Shown here in pieces: positions 1 through 11,858 of a DNA stretch of 57,500 nt. A program made the position numbers and the translations under genes. The stretch is taken from the NCBI GenBank assembly GCA_036169595.1, contig CM069766.1:1397501-1455000 (forward strand). The letters run 5' to 3'. Source of the DNA: Dictyostelium firmibasis. Taxonomy: Eukaryota; Evosea; Eumycetozoa; Dictyosteliales; Dictyosteliaceae. The notes beneath the pieces were generated by a model. The model saw only the letters and a program-made list of their open reading frames with translations, was not told the DNA's origin and searched no databases. Numbering within the stretch: the stretch's first letter is position 1; the number at the start of each line of letters is the position of its first letter.

Positions 1-1
1 T

Positions 2-1705
2 TGTGTAAAATGTTCAAAACCATTAGGTGGCGAAATTGGTAAATATCATAATCCATTACTTTTTTTTTTGAAAAAAAAAAAAATACTTAATACTAACATA
101 ACTTTTTTTTTTTTATTTTAATTTTTTTTCTTTTATTTAATTAAAAAAAATAAGAATGTGTATTTGAAAATAATGAAATGTTATGTAGAGATTGTGGTAC
201 TGAATTTTTTAAGAGTTGCTCAGGTTGCAATTTAGTTATTAAGACAACAGATTTTGAAGAACTAGGTAATTATATTTATCATAGATCATGCTTTTTATGT
301 TTTTATTGTACAAGTTATTTGGGTGGAAAAGATTTTATAGTTGAAAATAGTAATGAAGAAACCACCAATAGAAATGGTGGTAATGGTTTTGGATTAAGAA
401 GATTTAAATGCTCAGGTTGTATTGAAAATAAAAATCGACGAAAACAAAATCAAAATGGAGATGAAACAACCATTGAACATAAAATACCAGAACTTTGTGA
501 TAAACTTGATGAAGAGATTATAAAGTTAGTTATTGAAATTGATAGATCAACTGAACCATCACCAGTATCATCTATTGATCCAACAAATATATTTGGAAAT
601 GATGAAAGAAGGCATCAAATGGCAGTTGTTGAAACAATGATTTGTAGTAAATGTGAATTACCAATTAGTCAAAGTAGACCAATTATATTAGATTGTGGTA
701 TTTATCATAGGGAATGCTTTCAATGTTCGGAATGTTTAGATGAAACTCCAATGGATCCATCATTATATTATATTAGAAATGATAAACCGGTTTGCTTTGA
801 TTGTGATATTAATCATATAATGAATGAGGCTCATTCAGAGATTCAATGTTATGGTTGTAAACAACCTATTGTAGATGAAGTTATGATGGATGCATTAAAT
901 TTTAAATGGCATGTAGGTTGTTTAGTTTGTTCAAAATGTGGTATTCAAATTGAGGGTCAATTAGGTGATCATCAAGGTTTAATCTATTGTAAAGATCATT
1001 TCGAAGAATTGATCGGAACTAAATGTGATCAATGTAATCAATACATTGATGGTATGTTTTTAAAAGTAAATGGTAAAAATTTATGTCCAACATGTTTTAG
1101 ATGTTTTTGTTGTAATGATATTTTAGAAGGCGGAAAATACTTTGAAAAAAATGGTGAATCCATCTGTGGAAAATGTAGAAATGAGGATATACTAAAGAGA
1201 AAAACTCAAATTCATATTCAACATACTTTAATTACAAGTTTAAAAAATAGTCAACAAATTTCTGATACTGAAAATGAAATCGAAAGACAACAATCATCAT
1301 CACCACCATCAACTGTTTCAAAACCAATAGTAACAATAACAACAACAACAACAACAACTACAACAACAGGTACAAATTCAAATATTGGTAATAGTGTACT
1401 TAGTTCAACATCATCAACATCAACATCACCATCAACATCACCATCAATTTCTCCATTATCTTCTTCAATTCAAAAGGATGCACCATTGTTATGCTTAAAT
1501 AAGAGTAGATCATTATTTAGAAATTCAATTAAAATTCATTTAGAGGATTTGAAAAATAGTGGTGAGCGTAAAACTTCACTCTATCCTTCATTCCATCGTC
1601 AAATGAGAAAACAAACTTTTAAAACTGCTTACCCATCTTTGAGAGGTACAAAAAGAAAAGATTTTTTAAATCATTTTAAAAATGAAGTCGATTCATCTAA
1701 TAATA

Positions 1706-1737
<32 letters not shown>

Positions 1738-1788
1738 TCTTTATCAACTTTAGTTAATGCATTTATACCACCATCTTCAAATACATAA
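2..1788 (+). CDS. Multi-LIM-domain protein, 5' end outside the window
   Basis: Two visible exons, 2..38 and 155..1788; the intron 39..154 has a GTAAAT donor and a TAAG acceptor and the frame runs on across it (a GAA codon is split). The frame is open at the left edge, so the true start lies upstream. About 556 residues are visible. Cys/His spacing shows the end of one LIM domain (CVKC...CRDC) followed by four more: CSGC near residue 30, CSKC near 170, CYGC near 235 and CDQC near 295, each with the usual WHxxC- or YHxxC-like centre. LIM domains are zinc-binding protein-interaction modules, common in cytoskeletal and focal-adhesion-like scaffolds. The C-terminal third is low complexity (Thr, Ser and Asn runs) with basic patches and no catalytic domain. 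It is probably a cytoskeletal adaptor; I cannot say which of the Dictyostelium LIM proteins. Confidence 0.9.
39..154 (+). other. Intron of the LIM gene
   Basis: GT-AG intron, almost entirely A/T, which joins the upstream LIM fragment to the long exon in frame. Confidence 0.85.
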
Positions 1789-2305
1789 AACAATAACAAT
1801 AACAACAATAATAATAATAATAATAACAATTAATTAAAGTTATAAGGAGATAAATAAAATGATATTTTTGTAATTTATTTTTTTATTATTATTATTATTA
1901 TTTTTTTTTTTTTATATTACTTTAACAATGAATTAAAAGTTAAATTTTTGAGAAAAAAAAAAAAGAAAATATTTTTTGTGGTAAACTCACTCTAAACACC
2001 AATTTTCTAATTTTAAAATAAAAAATAAATTTAGTCCCTTTCTTATAAAGTTTTTGAAATAAAAATAGATCACACTAGTGGTGTTTTTTTTCACACTTGG
2101 TTTTTTTTTTATTTTTTTTTTTTTATTATAATTTTCTTTTTTCCAAAAATAAATATTAAAAATTAAACTTCAAACTTTTTTTTTTTTAATTTTTTAATTT
2201 ATTATTATTATTTTATTTTACAATATATTCATAACATTATTGATAAGTTTTTTTTTTTTTCCAATTGTTTTATTCACATACAAAAAAAAAAAAAAAAAAA
2301 AAAAA
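1789..2305. other. Intergenic, 3' flank of the LIM gene and promoter of the small secreted gene
   Basis: A/T homopolymers and a few AAT/TTA units. The only GC-containing island is a palindrome CACTAGTG at 2073-2080 inside CACACTAGTGGTG, about 230 bp before the next start codon. It could be a factor site but matches nothing I can name. Confidence 0.5.
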
Positions 2306-2762
2306 ATGAATAAACAATATTATTTTTTTATTTATTTTTTATTATTATCATTTATAATAAAAGGGAGTATTGGGTTATCATATTATGGTACATCAAAAGA
2401 TAAATATTATCAAGTTGAATATTTTAATAATATAGAGTGCTCAGGTGATCCTATACAATACCAAGCGATTTTAATTGGAACTGAACATTGTTTTGCTCTT
2501 CCTAGATTTCAAGTTGATTGTACAGGTGGATTCGAGAATAATACCAGTGAGTGTTTTTATTCATTTCAATGCTTTTGTGGAGAATCATGTAGAAATTATG
2601 TAAACCTAAACCAATGTGTACAAGATCTTGAATACAATGCTTCATTTAGAATTGTTTATCATATTGTTAATTATTTAGAAAAAGATTTTTGTGTATTGAG
2701 CGAAAGGTATGTAATTTTGTATATACAAACATAAATACATATATGTTTATTTTTTAAAATAA

Positions 2763-2795
<33 letters not shown>

Positions 2796-3194
2796 TTGGA
2801 AATTATAACCTCATTGCAATAATTATTACTATAAAATAGTTTTAGTTTAAAAGAAATACCAAATGAACAAATTGTAAAAAATAGATTAGAAGCTGTACAA
2901 GTATTTAAAAAGGGGATTTGCCTTTTTGGTGGAAATGTTGATTGCGATAGAAATGAAATTGGTTTTTATAATTGTAATTCAACTAGCATTTCTACTGAAT
3001 TAGTGAAGAGTTTAACAAACAATGCTATTTCAAATACAATTCCATTACCTGAGGTGATTGGTCTACATTATTTTTTCCCTGGGGATCCAAATTTTTTAAC
3101 AAAATCTGTAAAAAATAATGCTTTTAAGTCAATCGATAATAATTCTTTAAAATTTTCGATCACTTTCATTTTAATCATGTTTTTGTATCTTTAA
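2306..3194 (+). CDS. Small secreted, probably membrane- or GPI-anchored, cysteine-containing protein
   Basis: Two exons, 2306..2706 and 2840..3194, 251 residues. The intron begins GTATGT, ends AAATAG and splits an AGT codon. I chose the ATG at 2306, after the A-run; an in-frame ATG 66 bp earlier would add a Phe/Lys homopolymer product and is unlikely. Residues 1-24 form a strong signal peptide (MNKQYYFFIYFLLLSF...). The mature part has about a dozen cysteines, including CFCGESC, and NxS/T sites such as NNTS, as expected of an extracellular disulphide-bonded domain. The last 20 residues are hydrophobic after a polar spacer, consistent with GPI attachment or a C-terminal membrane anchor. The family was not recognised; it is probably dictyostelid-specific. 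Confidence 0.8.
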
Positions 3195-3731
3195 AATTAT
3201 AATTAAAAGATAATATGTATAATATTTTTATTTTTTTTTTTTTTATAAAAAAAAAAACAAATAAATAAAGACAAAAAATAAAATAAAGATTGGAAGAGAA
3301 CTTTTTTTAAAGATTCGCCCAAATCGCAAGCATTTTTTCAAATTTTTTTTTTTTTCTCTTTTATTTTTAATTTTAATTTATTTTTATTTTATTTTATTTT
3401 TTTTGTTTTTATTATTTTTTTTTATTTTTATTTTATTTTTTTTTTTTTTTTTTTCATTTAGTTTTTACCAACAACACACCTTCTCACAAACACACCCTTT
3501 TTTGTATTGTTTTTTTTTTTTTTGAGATATATAAAAAATTTCTATATGTGCATAAAATTTTTATTATATTAAACAATATAATCACCTTTTTTCTTTTTTC
3601 TTTTTTTTCTTTTTTTATTATTATAATTGTTATAATAGATTCATTCATTACTACATAAAGTAATAAATAAATAAACTAACAAAAAAAAAAATAAAAAAAA
3701 TAGATTATAGATAATAGATAAATTAATATAA
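3195..3731. promoter_or_regulatory. Promoter region of the FHA kinase
   Basis: 537 bp of A/T-rich DNA. At about 3470-3500 it holds a CA-rich island (CACACC...CACAAACACACCC), about 240 bp upstream of the kinase ATG. Read on the minus strand this is GGGTGTG-like, the type of G-box bound by GBF in developmentally regulated Dictyostelium genes. A GC island CGCCCAAATCGCAAGC lies near 3315. Function is inferred from motif resemblance only. Confidence 0.35.
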
Positions 3732-6134
<2,403 letters not shown>

Positions 6135-6932
6135 AAATTAAGAAAAAATTATCAAAAAAAAAAAAAAAAAAAAAAAAAAAATAACATATTTTAACTCTTT
6201 ATTAATTTTTCAAAAAGAAGAAAAAGAAAAAAAGGACAAATAATATGTTACAAAGTGTTTGTTCAAACCTCTTTAAATATTAAAATATTTTCTTACCCAA
6301 TATAGTCAGTTTCCTGTGCAAATTTTTTATTTTGTTTTTTTTCAATTAAACAGTTTTTTTAAAACCAACTAAAGCATTTCATATTCAGTTTCAGAAAATA
6401 AAAAAAAGTTAACTGTTTAAAATTTTAAATAAATTCATTTTATTTATTTAATTCTTAAATTTTTTTTATGTTTTTGGATCAATTGAGAAAAATTTGAGAA
6501 TAAAGAATTTTAAATTAATCGATTGACTTTTTTTAACCATTAGAGAGATGAAAAAAGTTTTACAGGTTGAATAGAGGCAGATAAAACATCGATTCTATTA
6601 GTAGTATTCAGATAAATGTCAAAGAGATTGGTTGAGAATGGGTTGAGTTTTTGAATAAATAATACAAAAAATAATAAAAAAAAATTATAAAAAATTTAAT
6701 AATATAATCTATAAAAGTATAATTACTATAAAAGAAAAAAAGTAAACCAATTTTATAGTATTTCAAACCTGAAATCAAATTTAATATATTATTTTAAAAA
6801 AAATAAAAAAGGTAAAAAACCAAAATTTGACTTGGATGAGTGGAATTATATAAAAATAAATTGGTGTAAAAAAAAAAAGCAAATTTTTAGAAAAACAAAC
6901 TATATATATATGAAATTATACTATTACTTTTA
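6135..6932. other. Convergent intergenic region
   Basis: About 800 bp between the 3' ends of the FHA kinase and the orphan minus-strand gene. It holds a 30-A run just after the kinase stop. A less biased block at about 6540-6650 (AGAGGCAGATAAAACATCG and neighbours) has no open frame of note on either strand. No RNA gene was recognised. Confidence 0.6.
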
Positions 6933-7985
6933 TTATAAATTTATATCAGTGAATGGTATAATATCTATTAGTTTTTTTTTTGTGTATTCTCTTAGTTTTG
7001 ATTCGGGAAATAAAAAAGTTTCTTTTAATACTCCTTGTAATAAAGGACGAGAATTTAAAAGATAATGATTATTATTAATATCATTAATGTCTATGGCTAT
7101 TATTAAATAAAAAGGCATATTTTCATTTTCAATATTCCTAAAATAACCAATAGAAAACACAAAAGAGTTTGTTTTATAGAGTGGCAACGATTTAAAACTA
7201 TGTAGATATGGTTCTTGGAAAAGCTCTGGAACAGTAACAGACATTGGAATATCGTTCAAATCTAATGGTAAGGTATTTAATTGACTGATATATGGTGAGA
7301 AAATAAGAGGACGCCTCATTTCACTTGTTTCATCTCTATTTATGATGCGGTAGTTACAATGATATGAAAATGGAATATTCTTTGTATAGAGAGGTTCACC
7401 AATATATAAACTTGGATTTGCTCCAATGATAAAAGATAAAGGCATAGCGGTTTCATGGCCACGGTAATTTTCTGGAGGTTTTTTGTTTGACTTTAAAAAA
7501 TTTTGTGGATCGTTTGGTATTTCCCCTATACATTCACATATTTTTTGGTATCTTTCGAGTTGGAATGATTTATGTTTAAAATATTTAAAATTAGCATGAA
7601 CACACCTAGGACATACGAGCAATAGATAATTTCTGATATCACCGTGCATGTTCGAATACCCAATATTCAAGTTTTTGACTATTTTCAAAATTTGGTGAGG
7701 TTTTGCATGATCAATTTTATGTACACTATAAATGTGTGTCCAAAATTCTGAAAGTGATGCATAAAAATGTGAAAAATTTGACGATTCTTTACCAGCACCT
7801 TTTAAACACAAATTCTCACCTGTTAAGCATTTGATATTAAAATCATTACTGTCCTGTAATGTACATAAACTAATGTTGTGTTTTATTATTTTTTCTTTAA
7901 TATTTTCTGGAACAGGAGCAGTATTTTTAAAATGACAATATATATAATCAATTCTCTCAACTGTTAGATTAAAAAAATTATTCAT
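6933..7985 (-). CDS. Orphan protein of 350 residues, function unknown
   Basis: Single exon with a full-length open frame and balanced amino-acid use (no homopolymers, many aromatic, His and Cys residues), so it is a real globular protein rather than a chance frame. There is no signal peptide, no clear membrane segment and no nucleotide-binding motif. A CPRC pair and a CEC about 30 residues later, together with several His, could bind zinc, but the spacing is not a named finger. The C-terminal third contains a predicted strand-rich block (YLIIAIDIND). I do not recognise the family. It is convergent with the FHA kinase, and its start codon lies about 25 bp from a long TTTA microsatellite. Confidence 0.75.
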   Translation of the reverse strand: MNNFFNLTVERIDYIYCHFKNTAPVPENIKEKIIKHNISLCTLQDSNDFNIKCLTGENLCLKGAGKESSNFSHFYASLSEFWTHIYSVHKIDHAKPHQILKIVKNLNIGYSNMHGDIRNYLLLVCPRCVHANFKYFKHKSFQLERYQKICECIGEIPNDPQNFLKSNKKPPENYRGHETAMPLSFIIGANPSLYIGEPLYTKNIPFSYHCNYRIINRDETSEMRRPLIFSPYISQLNTLPLDLNDIPMSVTVPELFQEPYLHSFKSLPLYKTNSFVFSIGYFRNIENENMPFYLIIAIDINDINNNHYLLNSRPLLQGVLKETFLFPESKLREYTKKKLIDIIPFTDINL

Positions 7986-8008
7986 TTTTTATTTTTTTAT
8001 TTATTATC

Positions 8009-8146
<138 letters not shown>

Positions 8147-9325
8147 TTGGAAAAAAAGTAAAAATTAAAAAAAAAAAAAAAATAGCACCAATAGTATACA
8201 CGATAAAAAAAAATGTAAATAAAAAATAATTTTGCTCTTTGAATTGTGTACCAAAATTTTTTCAAAAAAAAAAAAAAATTAAAGATTCAATTTTTTTTTT
8301 TTTTCATCTTTTGAGAAAATTTTATATGCAAAGCTCTCATTTGGCGACTCACTTTTTTTTATTTTTTTTTAAAATTTTTTTTTTTATTTTTTTTTTGTTG
8401 CAATTAAAATATCTAGATTGGTTTTTTTTTCTGAATTTCATCAATAATGTTTCTCTTTAAAAGAATGATCGAATTTTTTCTTTTTTATGATCTTTTTTGG
8501 ATGATCTAGGAATTTACAAACATTATCGTTGTTTCCAAGCTGCTTCATTGTCACACTGGCTAGTAAAAATAAAAGACAAAGAATATCTTATTGAGATTTC
8601 TTTTTTTTTTTATTGTATAGCAATTTCTAATTTTAAAGTATTTATTTTATTGATATGGCTTTTTTTTTTTTTTTTTTTACTCATGATGAGATTCAAGATC
8701 TATCTGAGGTGTTAGTTATTTCCTTATAAATAAAATTTTAAAAATAAAACAATAAAGATAATATCAATAAATTTATTGATATGGCTTTTTTTTTTTTTTT
8801 TTATTATATTGCAATTCGCTATTTGTAAAATGTTAAATAATTTTTTTGCAAAAGGGGTTTTTGATTGGTTGGGGATGGTTGCAGCTTGCCGAGGGTTGTT
8901 TTTAAAGTTGTGAAATTCACTTTTATAGCGAAATTCAGGAATTTGTTTTGTTTCACTCCAATGAAATTCATCATCAGAGATCCACGGTTTTCTTCGAAAT
9001 AGTTTTTATACCACTCCGACCCTCAGCTTTGGTTTGCCCTTACCATTGATTATATTAAAACTTGTTGTTTTCTTAAGCGATGAATGACAATACCTTTTGT
9101 GCATCTTTTATTCCAATCAAACCTAGCAACCCAATATTTTTTACTTTTTTAAAAAAATTTATACTTTCATTTCCATTACTTTTCATGGTTTTGGGATTTT
9201 TTTTTTTTTTTTTTAGTTTTTTTTTTTTTTTTTGTTTTAATTTTTTTTTTTTTTTGTTTTTCCTTTTAAATAGAAACTTTTTATTAATTTTGATTCAAAA
9301 AAAGGCATATAAGTTAATGTTTCTA

Positions 9326-9363
<38 letters not shown>

Positions 9364-10175
9364 AAAATTAATTTATTTTTTTATATTTTATTACAACTCT
9401 CATTTTATAATTTTAAATTCAATTAAAATTTTAAGATGTAGTCATTTAAATATAACACCATATATCAAAAATTATTGTTTAAATCTCTTTTTGAATAAGA
9501 AAAACCCAAATTACAGATTTATATTTTCAATTAGATTTACTTTTTTTTATTTATTTGGGAGAGTTACAAGAAGTTTTTTTATTTTTATTAAAAAAAAATC
9601 ATTATTAAAAAAAAAATATATATTTATAAAATTATCCACCCCAATTTAAAACATAAAAAAATAAATCATCATATTTAGAATCATATTAGTGTGGTGTGTA
9701 TAATTGTTTTTTTATTTATTTTTTTGTCTTTTTTTTTTATTTTTTTTATCTAAGTTTTAGGAAGGGTGGGTGAGATATAGTGGATTTACTTTTTGAAGTA
9801 ATAAATAATTAATTTGTTTTTTTATTTTCAAAAAAAGGGTTAAACAAATTAAAACTGTTTTAACATTTTTATTTCTTTTTCAGTATTATAATTATAATAA
9901 AAAAATTATATTAAAAAAAATTTAAAATTTTATATTTTAAAATTCTTTTTTTATTGTGTATATAAATTCCTTTTATTTAAATTATTATTTTATTTAATTT
10001 TTATTATTATTTTTTTATTTTTTAAAATTTTTTTTTTTTTGGATTAAAATAATATAAATTATTAATAATTATTCTTAAATTACTTTTTACTTAACAATAT
10101 TTTAAAAGATTATATTAAAAATAAAAAGTAATAATAATAATTAATATAAAATAAAAAAGATAAGTTATCTAAAAG
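8147..10175. other. Gene-poor 2-kb region with unexplained sequence
   Basis: Mostly A/T runs, but 8460-8610 and 8850-9080 have normal base composition, unlike promoter DNA around them. On the minus strand 9005..8724 is open for 93 codons; on the plus strand 8497..8600 is protein-like for about 35 codons. Neither has a confirmed start or a recognised family. A homopolymer-rich 189-codon plus frame at 9080-9649 looks like chance. The last 500 bp before 10176 are plain A/T promoter DNA of the receptor gene. Confidence 0.55.
8724..9005 (-). pseudogene. Open stretch without start, possible remnant or unrecognised exon
   Basis: 93 open codons on the minus strand, bounded upstream by a stop at 9006-9008 and downstream by TAA at 8724-8726, with no ATG near its beginning. 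The first 60 residues are acidic, basic and aromatic and look protein-like (KPWISDDEFHW, EFRYKSEFHNF, KTPFAKKLFNIL), then it runs into poly-Lys encoded by a 17-A run. The style vaguely recalls the N-terminal part of a transposase (a W, acidic residues, then a P..F..LF block), but this is not established. It could be a decayed plain DNA-transposon gene, a gene fragment or an exon with unseen partners. Confidence 0.3.
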
Positions 10176-11659
10176 ATGGGGAACTTAAAAATAATGAAAA
10201 TATTTTTATTGATAATATCTTGTTGTACATTTTTTAATATTGTAAATTCAATAACTGTTGGAGGATTATATTCAACACCAGGCCAATGGAAATTTATAAC
10301 AAAATTTTGTTTCCAAGATCAAGGTGGTCATGTTATTATGAAATTATTCCATTCTTTATCGAAGGATACTAAAATATTATTATATTCTGATAAGAATCCA
10401 AATTATAATGAATTATTGGATGATATATATGGCAATAAATATTCATGTGAACAAAAAGTAAGTATTATTCTTTATAAAAATTTGTTTTTTCATTTTTAAT
10501 TAAGAAATTAACCATTTTATTATTGTTTAAATTTTTATGAATAAAAAAGGTATCATGGAATAATTATGAATTTTCACCATTTGTAAATAATCCTAATGAT
10601 TTAGATTGGGAAAGTAGAATGCAAGTTAAAAGTGTAATGCAACAAAGAGATAGGTTTTGGATCATTGCAATTGCTGATTGTGAAAGCGGTAATAGAACTA
10701 TTGGAGGGGGAACTGGTTCAAATGTTAATAAAAAGTTTTATGCAGAATATGTTTTCTCTCTTTCAAATAATGGAGATCATATTGATAGTGTTTTATCAGC
10801 TGATCAACAATCTATCCCTCAATCCCAAATGTTTTATTTCCTTCTATATATGATAATGTTTGTAACAACTATCGTTTTTATAATTATTTTAAAGAAAAAG
10901 CAATTAGAATCAAAAGTTTTACAATTTTTTATCTTGATTCTTTTGGTACAACTAATTTCATTAATTTTATTTTTATCAAATTGGGCAACCATCATTAAAT
11001 ATGACGGACCAGAATTAAAATATGCAAATTTATTTGGTAATATTTTTAGTATTTTGGCAAATTCATTATTTGTATTACTAATTTTAATGGTTGGTCAAGG
11101 ATGGACTACATCCCTATACTATGGTTCAATGGTCAAAAGAATGGTGAATTTATCAGTCTCAGGATTATTATTTGTTTTTGGTGTAATTGTTTACATTTTT
11201 ATTTGTTTTAAAGCTCCAGAATTTAATAATTACATTTATTTTTATGATACATACCCAGGTTATGCTTTATTGGCAATCTACGTATTCATTATATTCTTTT
11301 TCACAATTGGAAACCATATTAGTCGAAGAAAACAAAATGATCCAATAAAAAAGAAATTCATTTTAATCTTTACAATAGTCTTTACACTATGGTTTATAGC
11401 TCAACCAATGATTGTTGTATGTGCACATTTCACAGAACCTTGGGTAAAATTCAAAGTCATCTCAATACTTTATCAAACAATCAATGCAATCTTTTATATA
11501 GTGTTGTTGGTTTTATTCCGTCCAAATAAAAACAATATAGTTGTTAAAATATTAGAGTCTGATGACAAATTTGGTTTAGAAATTAAAGATTATCCCTCTT
11601 CAAAAGATAAAAATGATTTAAATGAAAAGAAAAAGGACAAAAAATTCGTTGCCTTTTAA
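10176..11659 (+). CDS. GPR180/TMEM145-type (rhodopsin-like GOST-family) seven-helix receptor
   Basis: Two exons, 10176..10457 and 10550..11659, 463 residues; a phase-0 intron with a GTAAGT donor. A signal peptide (about 1-26) is followed by a roughly 190-residue lumenal/extracellular domain with paired cysteines (NKYSCEQ, IADCESG) and then seven hydrophobic helices from about 225 to 440. A GQGWTTS element after the third helix and a YIYFYDTYPGY segment before the fifth match the GpcrRhopsn4/intimal-thickness-receptor family (GPR180, TMEM145). These proteins work at the surface or in the secretory pathway; in animals GPR180 is linked to TGF-beta signalling. The C-terminus is short, charged and Lys-rich (about 40 residues). 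The ligand and G-protein coupling cannot be read from sequence. Confidence 0.85.
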
Positions 11660-11858
11660 AAAATAATTAAATAATTAAATTAATAAGTTCTTTAAATTAC
11701 TTTCTATTTTAATACAAATAATACAAATAATCCAAAATAAATTAAGAAAAAATTTTAAATTTTACAATATACATTCCATTTATTTATTTTTATTTTTTTT
11801 TCTATTTTGATTTAAAAATTATTTACTTTTAGGTTTTTTTTTGTTTTTTTTTTTTTGA

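Noticed and set aside
2240-2305. Upstream ATG for the small secreted gene
   Set aside because: It would place a Lys run before the obvious signal peptide.
8335-8350. TTTGGCGAC as an E2F site
   Set aside because: Only a partial match (GGCGA, not GGCGC) and no clear target gene.
9080-9649. 189-codon plus-strand open frame
   Set aside because: Mostly Phe, Lys and Leu from T and A runs; no domain, and the frame depends on homopolymers.
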